DNA of 64,000 nt. It comes from Halopseudomonas maritima. Lineage in GTDB: Bacteria > Pseudomonadota > Gammaproteobacteria > Pseudomonadales > Pseudomonadaceae. The first letter of the stretch is position 1. Each line of letters starts with the position of its first letter. The notes below the pieces were generated by a model. The model did no database searches. It was not told the DNA's origin and worked only from the letters and a program-made list of their open reading frames with translations. Made by a program: the position numbers and the translations under genes. Of the stretch, positions 27,758 to 36,674 are shown in pieces. Where the stretch lies: NCBI RefSeq assembly GCF_021545785.1, contig NZ_CP079801.1, positions 3,592,001 to 3,656,000 of the forward strand, given 5' to 3'.

Positions 27758-28159
27758 TCAGTGTGCCTGCAGCAGCTGTCGAGCCTGTTCCCAGTCGAAT
27801 GCTTCGCCGCGGGCTTCGGCTTCGGCACGGTGCTCGTCCAGCAGTTGGAATTGGGCGATTTCCTCGTCTGGCATAAAGTGCAGGCAGTCGCCACCGAAGT
27901 ACCACAGCAGGTCGCGCGGAATCAGGTGGGCGATTTGCGGGTAGCGGGCGATGATCTGGCAGAGGATGTCCTGGCCCTGATAGAGGCTGTCGTGATCGCC
28001 TTGCTGTAGTTGAGTCAGTAGCTCGGAAAAGCGCTCCATAAAGAGTTCGTTACTTTCCTCGGGAACCTGATCGAGCAGGGCAGTCTGCGCCTTGATGGTA
28101 TCAAACAGGCTCTGTAGCAGGGCGAGGTGGTATTCGTGGTAGCTGGGCGGGGTAGACAT
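27758..28159 (-). CDS. PA2817-family protein
   Basis: A 133-residue acidic, helical protein with no known motif; the segment DLLWYFGGDCLHFMPDEEI is the most distinctive part. It corresponds to the family named after P. aeruginosa PA2817, found close to the acyl-CoA dehydrogenase PA2815 (from memory). ATG 28159 follows GGAG. A long hairpin lies between it and fadE, on the same strand. Role unknown; context hints at fatty-acid metabolism. Confidence 0.72.
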   Translation of the reverse strand: MSTPPSYHEYHLALLQSLFDTIKAQTALLDQVPEESNELFMERFSELLTQLQQGDHDSLYQGQDILCQIIARYPQIAHLIPRDLLWYFGGDCLHFMPDEEIAQFQLLDEHRAEAEARGEAFDWEQARQLLQAH

Positions 28160-28224
28160 GGATGCTCCTGATAGGCCGGGCGTGTAGCGAGTGCCGAAAC
28201 CCGGCGAGTCTATCAGGTTGAGCG

Positions 28225-28256
28225 CGTCAGGCCAGCCATCTCTGGCTGGCCTGACG
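28225..28256. terminator. Perfect 14-base hairpin between fadE and the PA2817-family gene
   Basis: CGTCAGGCCAGCCA / TGGCTGGCCTGACG with a TCTC loop, starting six bases after the fadE stop. There is no T run on the minus strand, so it may stabilise the fadE 3' end or act as a partial stop. Confidence 0.65.
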
Positions 28257-28261
28257 TTTGC

Positions 28262-30733
28262 TCAGGCGTCGTCGGCCTTGGCTTTGGCCTTGGTGCGACG
28301 GGGTTTGGCGGGTGTCATTTCCTCCTTGGAGAAATCGTCTACCTTGATCACCGCGCTGCGGGCCTGGCGTGCGTTGCGCACCTGCTCGGCCTCGGCGGCG
28401 GTAATCAGATCGCTCTCAACCGCAGCGGCAAGCGGGTCTGCACCCTCTGGCTTGAGTTCACCACTGCGCAGGGCTTTTTGCAGGCGCGCTTCAATCGGTG
28501 CGCTTTGCAGTACGGCTTCCAGCGTGGTGTTAAGCAGGCCGGTGACATCCTGCGGGTCGTCGCTCTGGTAGCAGCCGGCGATCAGTCGGTCCCGTGCCGC
28601 CCCGGGGCGCATCAGAATGCGGGCGATCTCGGTTTCCAGCTCATCACTTGGCGGCGTCAGGCGACGCCCCAGCGGGAAGACAGCAACACGCAGCAGGCAG
28701 CCCATGCTCGGATTGGGGAAGTTGAGCAGGATTTCATGCAGGCTGTTTTCGATGCGGTACAGCAGGTCTTCCAGACCCCACTGAACGAAGGGCAGGTCTT
28801 CTTCTGGGCGGCCCTGATCGTCAAAGTGCTTGAGCGTGGCGCTGGCCAGATAGAGGTTGCTCATCACATCGCCAAGGCGCGCAGAGAGGCGCTCGCGGCG
28901 TTTCAGCTCGCCGCCCAGCATCAGCATGGTGCAGTCGGTCAGGGTGGCGAAGGCGGCCGCCAGACGCGACAGCTGCTGATAATAGCGGCGTGTCTGCGGG
29001 TAGTCTGGCACGTTGGCCAAACGGCCACCGGTCAGGCCCAGCAGCAGGCTGCCAGCGGCGTTGCTAAGCGAGAAGCCGACATGCTCGAACAGCAGACCGT
29101 CAAACTGCTTGAGCGATTCGTTTTCGTCATCCAGTGCTGCCGCTTGCATTTCGCGCAACACATAGGGATGGCAGCGAATGGCGCCTTGACCAAAGATCAT
29201 CATGTTGCGGGTCAGGATGTTGGCGCCTTCCACGGTGATGGAGATCGGCACCGACTGGTAGGCGCGGCCCAGGTAGTTGCTGGGCCCCATGCAGATGCCT
29301 TTGCCGCCATGCACGTCCATGGCGTCGTTGACGCACTGGCGCATGCGCTCGGTGAGGTGATATTTGACCACGGCAGACAGCACCGAGGGCTTCTCGCCAA
29401 GGTCAACCGCTCCTGCGGTCATGGTGCGCGCGGCGTCCATAACGTAAGTGTTGCCGCCGATGCGCGCGAGCGCTTCCTGAATGCCCTCAAACTCGCCAAT
29501 CGGCAGGTTGAACTGCTCGCGGATGCGGGCATAGGCGCCGGTGGTCATGCTGGCCATCTTGGCGGCGCCGATGCTGCCGGCCGGCAGTGAGATGGAGCGG
29601 CCAACCGAGAGGCAGTTCATCAGCATGATCCAGCCCTGACCAATGCGCTCCTGCCCGCCGATCAGGTAGCTCATGGGGATGAACACATCCTTGCCGGAGT
29701 TGGGGCCGTTCATGAAGGCGGCGTTGAGCGGGAAGTGGCGACGGCCAATCTCCACGCCCTCGGTGTCGGTCGGAATAAGCGCCAGGGTAATGCCCAGCGA
29801 CTCCTCGTCGCCCAGCAGGTGGTCGGGGTCATAGGCCTTGAAGGCCAGGCCGAGCACGGTGGCAACTGGCCCCAGGGTGATGTAGCGCTTCTCCCAGGTG
29901 ACGCGCAGGCCCAGCACTTCTTCACCGTTGAACTGGCCTTTGCAGACAATACCTTTGTCGGGCATGGCGCCGGCGTCAGAGCCGGCATCCGGCGCGGTCA
30001 GGGCAAAGCAGGGGACATCTTCACCACGGGCCAGACGTGGCAGGTAGTGCTGTTTCTGCTCATCGGTGCCGTAGTGCATCAGCAGCTCGGCCGGCCCCAG
30101 GGAGTTCGGGACCATAACGGTGGTGCCCAGATCGCCGCTGCGGCTGGCCAGTTTCATGGCTACCTGGGAGTGGGCGTAGGCAGAGAAGCCCTTGCCGCCA
30201 AACTCCTTGGGAATGATCAGGCCGAAGAAGCCGTTGTCGCGGATGAACTGCCAGACGTCCGGTGGCAGGTCCTGCAGGTGGGTGGTCAGCTCCCATTCGT
30301 TGGTCATGCGGCAGAGTTCTTCCACCGGGCCGTCTAGGAAGGCTTGCTCCTCTTCGCTTAGATGCGGCGCTGGAAAGCTGTGCAGTTTGCCCCAGTCCGG
30401 GCGGCCGCTGAACAGCTCGCCATCCCACCAAACAGTGCCAGCATCCAGTGCCTGCTGTTCGGTATCGGACAGCGGCGGCAGCACCTTGCGGAACCAGGTC
30501 AGCAGTGGCGCGCTGATGCTGCGTTGGCGCCATTCGGGCAAGTTGAGGGGGATGGCAATGCCGAGGAACAACGCCCACAGCAGTAGATCGATCAACCAGT
30601 GGACCGGACCCAGAAGGGTCATCACGGCCAAGTAGGCAGCCACACCGAGGGTGGCGTTGAGCAAACTTGTTCGAATGTAGGCCAGGCCGCAGATGCAGAG
30701 TAGCAGGCCAACCAGCCAAAGCAGGGTCATCAT
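28262..30733 (-). CDS. fadE: Acyl-CoA dehydrogenase FadE
   Basis: An 823-residue FadE-type acyl-CoA dehydrogenase, the first step of beta-oxidation (acyl-CoA to trans-2-enoyl-CoA with FAD). It has one or two N-terminal membrane segments (about 1-22 and 25-58), then the acyl-CoA dehydrogenase N, middle and C domains, and the long C-terminal extension of the FadE branch (about 550-823) ending in a lysine-rich tail. Length agrees with E. coli FadE (814). ATG 30733 is chosen over GTG 30742 because the AGGAGT site would lie inside the longer start. Confidence 0.92.
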   Translation of the reverse strand: MMTLLWLVGLLLCICGLAYIRTSLLNATLGVAAYLAVMTLLGPVHWLIDLLLWALFLGIAIPLNLPEWRQRSISAPLLTWFRKVLPPLSDTEQQALDAGTVWWDGELFSGRPDWGKLHSFPAPHLSEEEQAFLDGPVEELCRMTNEWELTTHLQDLPPDVWQFIRDNGFFGLIIPKEFGGKGFSAYAHSQVAMKLASRSGDLGTTVMVPNSLGPAELLMHYGTDEQKQHYLPRLARGEDVPCFALTAPDAGSDAGAMPDKGIVCKGQFNGEEVLGLRVTWEKRYITLGPVATVLGLAFKAYDPDHLLGDEESLGITLALIPTDTEGVEIGRRHFPLNAAFMNGPNSGKDVFIPMSYLIGGQERIGQGWIMLMNCLSVGRSISLPAGSIGAAKMASMTTGAYARIREQFNLPIGEFEGIQEALARIGGNTYVMDAARTMTAGAVDLGEKPSVLSAVVKYHLTERMRQCVNDAMDVHGGKGICMGPSNYLGRAYQSVPISITVEGANILTRNMMIFGQGAIRCHPYVLREMQAAALDDENESLKQFDGLLFEHVGFSLSNAAGSLLLGLTGGRLANVPDYPQTRRYYQQLSRLAAAFATLTDCTMLMLGGELKRRERLSARLGDVMSNLYLASATLKHFDDQGRPEEDLPFVQWGLEDLLYRIENSLHEILLNFPNPSMGCLLRVAVFPLGRRLTPPSDELETEIARILMRPGAARDRLIAGCYQSDDPQDVTGLLNTTLEAVLQSAPIEARLQKALRSGELKPEGADPLAAAVESDLITAAEAEQVRNARQARSAVIKVDDFSKEEMTPAKPRRTKAKAKADDA

Positions 30734-30919
30734 GTCGCGCACTCCTTGTTCGTCACAGTACTCCTGACCGCGTATGGCGCCGAATAATTCCCCACTCTTT
30801 ATTAGGTTCTGTTGCCGTACTGTCGATGCTGCTGACCAGCAGGGGGCGCCGCGGGGGTGTTAGCGGTCATGCTCTATTAAGGATAGTCGTTTGCGACAGG
30901 AATGCAGCAGAGGGGAGGG

Positions 30920-30945
30920 CACCGGGTGCGCGCAGGCACCCGGTG
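30920..30945. terminator. Hairpin at the 3' end of the MFS gene
   Basis: CACCGGGTGC / GCACCCGGTG with a six-base loop, nine bases after the MFS stop on the minus strand. Without a T run, but the position suits an end of transcription or a protective stem. Confidence 0.55.
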
Positions 30946-30953
30946 TATAGCGT

Positions 30954-32267
30954 TCAGTGGTCGACGTTGTCGAGGTCGTGACGCAGCGTGCGGCCAGCAA
31001 AGTAGTAGTGCGCGCACGCCCAGATGTTGAGGAAGGCAGCGCCAATCAGGGCGTAGCGCAGGCTGTCGGTGCCAAAGCTGCCGCTGATCATGTCGCTGAC
31101 GATGCCGATCAACTGCGGGCCGAGACCCAGGCCGACCAGGTTGAGCACCAGCAGCATGATTGCCGAGGCCAGTGCGCGGCTGCGCAACGGCGTGAGGCTC
31201 TGGATCATGGCGAAGCTGGGGCCGAGGTAGAAGGCGCCCAGGAAGACAGCAGGGCAGTAGACGACCAGCGCCCAGAATGTACTGTCGATCATGTAGAAAG
31301 CGACAATAAACGGAATCGCCAGGAACTTGGCCAGGCCAACGATCCAGGCATTCCAGCTGGCGTCACGGGCAGCCAGCTTGTCGGCCAGCATGCCGCCAAT
31401 CCAGGCGCCCAGGCCACCCACCACGCCCATCAATGGGCCGAGGAACAGGCCAACCTGGCCGGGCGTCAGGCCATGGCTGCGAATCAGGAAGGCAGGGTTC
31501 CAGACGATGGTGCCGTAGCCCACCAGCGCTGTCAGGCTGACGCCCAGGACCACGTGACGGGTGGTGCGCACGCGCCACAGCACGGCAAAGCCGGCTTTGA
31601 TGTTGACCTTGCCCAGCGGCGGCGGCTTGACGCCATCGGCAAAGCCACGTGGCGGCTCGACCATGGTAAAGCGTACCAGCAGGGCAATCAGAATACCGGG
31701 CAGACCGACAACGAAGAACGCCGCACGCCAGCCCCACCACTCGGCCACAAAGCCGCCGACGATAAAGCCGATCATGATCCCCAGATAGACGCCCAGCGCG
31801 TAGATGGACATGGCGCTGGAGCGCTTTTCTTTAGGGTACAGGTCCGCAATCATTGAATGCGACGGCGGGCTGGAGCCGGCTTCGCCGATGCCGACACCGA
31901 TACGTGCCAGAGCGAGTTGCCAGAAGTTCTGTGCCGTGCCGCATAGCGCGGTCATAGCGCTCCAGATAGCGATGGACCAGGCGATGATGTTGCGACGGTT
32001 GGAGCGGTCGGCAAAGATCGCGATCGGAATACCCAGCGTGGCGTAGAACAGCGCAAAGGCGATGCCAGACAGAAAGCCAAGTTGGGTATCCGACAACAGC
32101 AGGTCTGCCTTGAGCGGCTCGATCAGAATGCCAACAATGTTGCGATCGACATGGCTAGAGGTATAGGCCAGCACCAGAATAAAGAGTGCATAGCGTCGGT
32201 AGGCTGGGGTAATGCGGTGGCTGACGTCGTTCGCGTCCGTCACGTTGTCTGGCGTTTGGGCCATCAT
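30954..32267 (-). CDS. MFS transporter, spinster-like family (copy 1)
   Basis: A 437-residue inner-membrane carrier with 12 predicted membrane helices and the MFS loop motif FADRSNRR near residue 84. The N-terminal VDRNIVG.LIEPLK and RIGVGIGEAG motifs are typical of the spinster group, which in bacteria includes hexuronate/phthalate-like and unknown carriers. Substrate unknown. A second, clearly related carrier lies at 43068. ATG 32267 follows GGAG. Confidence 0.82.
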   Translation of the reverse strand: MMAQTPDNVTDANDVSHRITPAYRRYALFILVLAYTSSHVDRNIVGILIEPLKADLLLSDTQLGFLSGIAFALFYATLGIPIAIFADRSNRRNIIAWSIAIWSAMTALCGTAQNFWQLALARIGVGIGEAGSSPPSHSMIADLYPKEKRSSAMSIYALGVYLGIMIGFIVGGFVAEWWGWRAAFFVVGLPGILIALLVRFTMVEPPRGFADGVKPPPLGKVNIKAGFAVLWRVRTTRHVVLGVSLTALVGYGTIVWNPAFLIRSHGLTPGQVGLFLGPLMGVVGGLGAWIGGMLADKLAARDASWNAWIVGLAKFLAIPFIVAFYMIDSTFWALVVYCPAVFLGAFYLGPSFAMIQSLTPLRSRALASAIMLLVLNLVGLGLGPQLIGIVSDMISGSFGTDSLRYALIGAAFLNIWACAHYYFAGRTLRHDLDNVDH

Positions 32268-32501
32268 TGTCTCCGGCGTTTGTTGTTTGGCTGCGAGAAT
32301 ACGTTGTCCCGTTGTGAGTCACAACGAACCGGCTGGCCGCATTTGTTGCAAAATTGTAAGCCGCTAATTCCGCAGTGCGGTATTTGTATTCGCGTTTTCA
32401 ATGGTGTGTCATCGAGATGGCGGAGTCCTCAAAGCAGGGGTTGATTCTTCGCTATTCGGCCGCATAGTTAGCCCTCTACTTTGCAAGGCATGAGGCACGG
32501 C

Positions 32502-33434
32502 ATGAGCGCAGCTATTCGTATTCGGGGCCTGGAGAAAACCTACGGTTCCGGAATGCGTGCCCTCAAGGGCATTGATCTGGAGGTGCGCGAGGGTGACTTC
32601 TTCGCGCTGCTCGGGCCCAACGGGGCCGGCAAGTCCACCACTATCGGGATCCTATCCTCGCTGGTTAACAAGTCGGCAGGTCAGGTGAGTATCTTCGGTC
32701 ACGATATTGACCGTGAGCTGATGGCCGCCAAGCGTTGTATTGGCGTTGTGCCTCAGGAGTTCAACTTCAGTCAGTTCGAGAAGGTCATGGACATCCTGGT
32801 CAGCCAGGCTGGCTATTACGGTATTCCTCTGGCCAGGGCCAGGGAGCGTGCTGAACACTACCTCAAGCGTCTGGGCTTGTGGGACAAGCGTGACGTGCCG
32901 GCGCGCATGTTGTCTGGCGGCATGAAGCGTCGCCTGATGATCGCGCGGGCGCTGATCCATGAACCAAAACTACTGATTCTGGATGAGCCGACCGCGGGCG
33001 TGGATATCGAGATTCGTCGCTCGATGTGGCAATTCCTGCAGGAGATCAACGCGCAGGGCATCACCATTGTGCTGACCACGCACTACCTGGAAGAAGCCGA
33101 GCAGCTGTGCCGGCACATCGCGATCATCGACCAGGGGCGCATCATCCATAACACCAGCATGCGCGCGCTGCTCAAGGAGCTGCATGTCGAGACCTTCCTG
33201 CTGGATATCCGCCAAAGCCTGACTGCGGCGCCAGATCTGGGTGAATACGCCTGCCAACGGATTGATGAGCACACCCTGGAGGTGCAGGTAGATAAGGCGC
33301 AGGGGCTTAACGCGCTGTTTGCAGCACTGACTGAAGCCGGTCTGGAGGTGACGAGCCTGCGCAACAAGAGCAACCGACTGGAGGAGCTATTCCTCACGCT
33401 GGTGGATGAAAATGCCGAGAAACGGGGAGCCTGA
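32502..33434 (+). CDS. yadG: ABC exporter ATPase (YadG-like)
   Basis: A 310-residue ABC ATPase of the ABC-2 exporter class. Walker A GPNGAGKST at 38-46, signature LSGGMKRR near 138, Walker B LILDEPTAGVD near 160 and the switch histidine in TTHYLEEA. The C-terminal 80 residues are the usual regulatory tail. ATG 32502 suits the conserved N-terminus; ATG 32490 is also possible. The permease follows at once, and the pair matches E. coli YadG/YadH, whose cargo is unknown. Confidence 0.88.
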   Translation: MSAAIRIRGLEKTYGSGMRALKGIDLEVREGDFFALLGPNGAGKSTTIGILSSLVNKSAGQVSIFGHDIDRELMAAKRCIGVVPQEFNFSQFEKVMDILVSQAGYYGIPLARARERAEHYLKRLGLWDKRDVPARMLSGGMKRRLMIARALIHEPKLLILDEPTAGVDIEIRRSMWQFLQEINAQGITIVLTTHYLEEAEQLCRHIAIIDQGRIIHNTSMRALLKELHVETFLLDIRQSLTAAPDLGEYACQRIDEHTLEVQVDKAQGLNALFAALTEAGLEVTSLRNKSNRLEELFLTLVDENAEKRGA

Positions 33435-33435
33435 C

Positions 33436-34212
33436 ATGCAGTATTGGCAACAGAGCTGGGTGGCGTTCAGCACCATTGTGACCAAGGAAATTCGCCGCTT
33501 TACCCGTATCTGGCCGCAGACGCTGCTGCCGCCGGCGATCACCATGGCGCTGTACTTTGTCATCTTCGGCAACCTGATCGGCAGCCGCATTGGTGAGATG
33601 GGTGGGTTTCGCTATATCGACTACATCGTGCCCGGCCTGATCATGATGTCGGTCATTACCAACAGCTACTCCAACGTGGTTTCAAGCTTTTTCAGCACCA
33701 AGTTCCAGCGCTCCATCGAGGAGCTGATGGTGGCGCCGGTGTCGCCCCATGTGGTGCTGCTGGGGTACACCTTCGGCGGTGTTGCGCGGGGGCTGATGGT
33801 CGGCTTTATCGTCACCCTGACCTCGCTGTTCTTTACCCGTTTGCAGGTCCAGCATATCGGGCTGACCATTGCGGTGGTGTTTTTCACCTCGCTGGTGTTC
33901 TCGCTGGGCGGCTTCATCAATGCGGTGTTTGCTCGCACCTTTGATGATATTTCCATTGTGCCAACCTTTGTGCTGACGCCGCTGACCTACCTTGGCGGGG
34001 TGTTCTACTCGATCAGTCTGCTGCCGCCGTTCTGGCAAGCGGTGTCGCAGGTCAACCCGATTCTGCACATGGTCAATGCCTTCCGTTACGGCATTTTGGG
34101 GGTATCGGATATTCCGATTGCGACCGCGCTGATCATCATGTCGGTATTTACGCTGATTCTTTACAGCTTGAGCTACTGGTTGCTGGTCAGGGGCACCGGT
34201 CTGCGACAATAA
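33436..34212 (+). CDS. yadH: ABC-2 exporter permease (YadH-like)
   Basis: A 258-residue permease with six predicted membrane helices and the ABC-2 signature FxNPxxYxxxGxxY-like region near LTPLTYLGGVFYSISLLPP. It starts one base after the ATPase stop with GGGGAGC upstream, so the two are coupled. Together they should form a 2+2 exporter; cargo unknown. Confidence 0.88.
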   Translation: MQYWQQSWVAFSTIVTKEIRRFTRIWPQTLLPPAITMALYFVIFGNLIGSRIGEMGGFRYIDYIVPGLIMMSVITNSYSNVVSSFFSTKFQRSIEELMVAPVSPHVVLLGYTFGGVARGLMVGFIVTLTSLFFTRLQVQHIGLTIAVVFFTSLVFSLGGFINAVFARTFDDISIVPTFVLTPLTYLGGVFYSISLLPPFWQAVSQVNPILHMVNAFRYGILGVSDIPIATALIIMSVFTLILYSLSYWLLVRGTGLRQ

Positions 34213-34220
34213 TGGCGCCG

Positions 34221-34242
34221 GGCCGCCACTCGGCGGCCTTTT
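34221..34242 (+). terminator. Weak terminator between yadH and queF
   Basis: GGCCGCC / GGCGGCC with an ACTC loop and four T, nine bases after yadH. It may reduce read-through into queF. Confidence 0.55.
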
Positions 34243-34262
34243 GGCCAACTGAGGTTACTCGT

Positions 34263-35099
34263 ATGTCTGATCATCCAGCGACGGATTCGCCACTGGGTAA
34301 ATCCAGTGCCTACGTCAGTGTTTACACACCGTCGTTGCTGTTTCCCATTGCACGCCAACCCAAATGGCAGGAGCTGGGGCTGGATGCGCGGCGATTGCCC
34401 TTTCACGGTGCTGATATCTGGAACTGTTTCGAGCTGTCTTGGCTGACACCGTCAGGCAAGCCCGAAGTGGCGGCGGCGGAGTTTGTGTTCCCGATCAAGG
34501 CGGCGCGCATCGTCGAGTCCAAATCCTTCAAGCTCTACCTCAATTCGCTGAATCAGACCGTGTTCCGTGATCGTCACGAGCTGCTGCAGACGCTGGAGTC
34601 GGATTTGTCGGTAGCAGCCCAGGGGCCGGTGGCCGCGCGTCTGTTCAACATGCAGCAGCTGCACCAGTTGGGCATGTTCAGCCTGCCTGGACGCTGCATT
34701 GATGACCTGGAGGTGGATGTCAGCTGCTACCAGTACGACGCCGCATTGCTGGCCCTAGACCCCAGCCAGGTGCAGGTCAGCGAGGTGCTGCACAGTCATC
34801 TGCTGAAATCCAACTGCCCGGTGACCGGTCAGCCCGACTGGGGCTCGGTACTGATCAGCTACAGTGGACGGCGAATCGATCCGGCGGCGCTGGTGCGTTA
34901 CCTGGTGTCGTTTCGTGAGCATTCGGATTTTCACGAGCAGTGTGTGGAGCGCATTTTCCTCGATTTGCTGGCGCTGCTCGGTGAAGGGGCCAAACTGACT
35001 GTCTATGCGCGCTATGTGCGCCGTGGCGGGTTGGATATCAATCCCTGGCGCTCGACTGAGCCGGGCATGCCTGAGAATCTGCGCCTGGCCCGGCAGTAA
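34263..35099 (+). CDS. queF: NADPH-dependent 7-cyano-7-deazaguanine reductase
   Basis: A 278-residue QueF of the long (two-domain) type, reducing preQ0 to preQ1 on the queuosine path. Catalytic Cys185 and Asp192 lie in SNCPVTGQPDWG, corresponding to Cys190/Asp197 of E. coli; the substrate motif ESKSFKLYLNS is in the N-terminal half. ATG 34263 follows GAGG. Queuosine is inserted in tRNA-His and others, one of which is encoded in this window. Confidence 0.95.
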   Translation: MSDHPATDSPLGKSSAYVSVYTPSLLFPIARQPKWQELGLDARRLPFHGADIWNCFELSWLTPSGKPEVAAAEFVFPIKAARIVESKSFKLYLNSLNQTVFRDRHELLQTLESDLSVAAQGPVAARLFNMQQLHQLGMFSLPGRCIDDLEVDVSCYQYDAALLALDPSQVQVSEVLHSHLLKSNCPVTGQPDWGSVLISYSGRRIDPAALVRYLVSFREHSDFHEQCVERIFLDLLALLGEGAKLTVYARYVRRGGLDINPWRSTEPGMPENLRLARQ

Positions 35100-35118
35100 A
35101 GGAATTGATCAGTGCTTT
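35100..35118. repeat. REP-like element, single arm (copy F)
   Basis: GGAATTGATCAGTGCTTTG directly after the queF stop matches the right arm of the dispersed element (GGAATTAATCAGTGCTTCC). No left arm is seen. Confidence 0.55.
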
Positions 35119-35127
35119 GTGAACGGC

Positions 35128-35155
35128 AAAACGCCCCGGTTGACGGGGCGTTTTT
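35128..35155. terminator. Bidirectional terminator, queF / DUF4404
   Basis: ACGCCCC / GGGGCGT flanked by AAAA and TTTTT, between two convergent genes. Confidence 0.92.
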
Positions 35156-35172
35156 GCAAGGGCCGGGATGGC

Positions 35173-35451
35173 TCAGATGCCCATGTCGGCCAGGCTCTGC
35201 ATGACGCTGCGCAGGGTCCCCGCCAGCGTGGGGTGGCGCGCTTCAAACTGTTCGGCCATGAGGTTGACGCCGTCGACCAGCGTCGGATCTTCTTCGACCT
35301 CCGCCTCACCGCGCTCTTTCAACAGGCGTGCTTCCAGGCTGGTTGCCAGCGCCTGCAGGGCCTCGCGCTCCTCCGTGGTCAGTTCCGAGTGACTTTCGTT
35401 AAGGGTCGCCTGTAACGATTCCAGCTGAGATTTCAGACGCTCTGTGGGCAT
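35173..35451 (-). CDS. DUF4404-family small protein
   Basis: A 92-residue, mostly helical and acidic protein with a heptad-like N-terminal half, matching DUF4404 of pseudomonads. Function unknown. ATG 35451 has AGGAGAG upstream; an in-frame start further up would add a non-conserved tail. It converges on queF with a shared terminator. Confidence 0.75.
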   Translation of the reverse strand: MPTERLKSQLESLQATLNESHSELTTEEREALQALATSLEARLLKERGEAEVEEDPTLVDGVNLMAEQFEARHPTLAGTLRSVMQSLADMGI

Positions 35452-35516
35452 GTACGCTCTCCTGTCCTGCGGGTTTACTTCACTATACCCCCAGATAGAC
35501 AACGCGTGCGGTGGTT

Positions 35517-36080
35517 TTACGCCAACGCGGCCTTGGCTTGACGTGCCTCAATGTCATCCAGGCAGCTGGCCAGTTCGTCGACACTGTCGATTACGTAGTG
35601 CGCCCCTGCGTTCATCAATGCCATGGTGGCCTGCAGTCGCAACCGGTCGCGGGTGCCGCTGTCCTGGTCTCCCAGGCGCGCCATAGCTTCAGCGCTCAAC
35701 GCGCCGCTCAGTGCCGTGCCCACGGTCCAGACGCCAGCGTTGAGCCCGGCGCTGACAGCCTCGGGGCTGCCGCACACCAGTACGCAGCGGCGCAAGGCGC
35801 AGACCCCCATCTGTATAGCGAGCGTCACTACCCGGTCCGGTGCAGGGTAGGGGCGCAGTGTCTCGACGCCTTGCAGGCAGGTGATGGCGGTGGATCTCAG
35901 CTCGGTGTAGTCACGCTGATGGTGGTCGGGCACTAGGCCGGCTGGCAGTGTGCGTGTGGCCAGCTGCTGCAGGCTGGGCAGCGCCTGGGGGAGTAGGGTG
36001 AGTGCGTCGGGCGCTGGGTCGGCGGCAGTCAGGGTGCCGGCGAGATCGAAGAGTACGGCCTCGATCCGGTGTGCGGTCAT
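35517..36080 (-). CDS. HAD hydrolase, phosphonatase-like, short
   Basis: A 187-residue haloacid-dehalogenase protein. Nucleophile Asp12 in FDLAGTLT; the second acid of the usual DxD is alanine (Ala14), as in phosphonoacetaldehyde hydrolases. The small cap inserted after it is reduced, and the protein is shorter than PhnX (about 270). A similar P. aeruginosa protein (PA2803, from memory) is a PhnX-like relative without known substrate. It lies between DUF4404 and a thioesterase gene. Confidence 0.72.
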   Translation of the reverse strand: MTAHRIEAVLFDLAGTLTAADPAPDALTLLPQALPSLQQLATRTLPAGLVPDHHQRDYTELRSTAITCLQGVETLRPYPAPDRVVTLAIQMGVCALRRCVLVCGSPEAVSAGLNAGVWTVGTALSGALSAEAMARLGDQDSGTRDRLRLQATMALMNAGAHYVIDSVDELASCLDDIEARQAKAALA

Positions 36081-36143
36081 GGTCCGGGGTCCTTGTCGGA
36101 AATCGGTGGTGACCGCACATTATCTTGCAATGATATTGCAGTT

Positions 36144-36572
36144 TTATGACGCAGCCAGCGGTTCTGCCCCCATGGCGACACGCACGCTGTCGGGCACGGG
36201 GATGGGGCGCTGGTTGGCGACCTCAATCCAAACCATCTTCACGTCACCGTAACCAACCAGCTCGGGCGAGCCCTTGACGTAGAGCTTGTGTTGCAGCGTC
36301 AGACTGCTGCGGCCAACCACGCCGCCGTACAGCTCTACGACGACCACGCCTGGGTGAAATACGGGCTTGAGGAAGTGATGGGTGCAGGTCAGCAGCACCA
36401 GGCCCTGGCCGACCTCGCGGCGCGGCGCATTGAGGCCATCGAGCCACTCGATGCGCGCATCCTCCAGATACTGATAGTAACGGGTATTGTTGACGTGCTG
36501 ATTGCTGTCCATGTCGCCGTAGCGAATGGGTATCTCGGTGGTATAGAGCAGGGGGCCTGTGGTGTCGGTCAT
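36144..36572 (-). CDS. 4HBT-type acyl-CoA thioesterase
   Basis: A 142-residue hotdog protein. The RYGDMDSNQHVNN motif near residues 17-29 is the 4-hydroxybenzoyl-CoA thioesterase/YbgC signature with the catalytic aspartate. ATG 36572 is preferred to the TTG six bases earlier. It is divergent from mlaA with about 100 bases between the starts. A link to envelope lipid turnover is inference. Confidence 0.85.
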   Translation of the reverse strand: MTDTTGPLLYTTEIPIRYGDMDSNQHVNNTRYYQYLEDARIEWLDGLNAPRREVGQGLVLLTCTHHFLKPVFHPGVVVVELYGGVVGRSSLTLQHKLYVKGSPELVGYGDVKMVWIEVANQRPIPVPDSVRVAMGAEPLAAS

Positions 36573-36674
36573 GGGCAAATTTCGCTAAAATTGATATGGG
36601 GTTTGCATTACACTGCGGGCCTGCGTTGGTATTGCCTGACTGACGAATCAAAGCCAGAACTGGAGAGGCCGCTG

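Noticed and set aside
34213..34262. preQ1 riboswitch before queF
   Set aside because: The 50-base gap is filled by a simple GC hairpin with T run and lacks the A-rich tail and pairing of a preQ1 aptamer.
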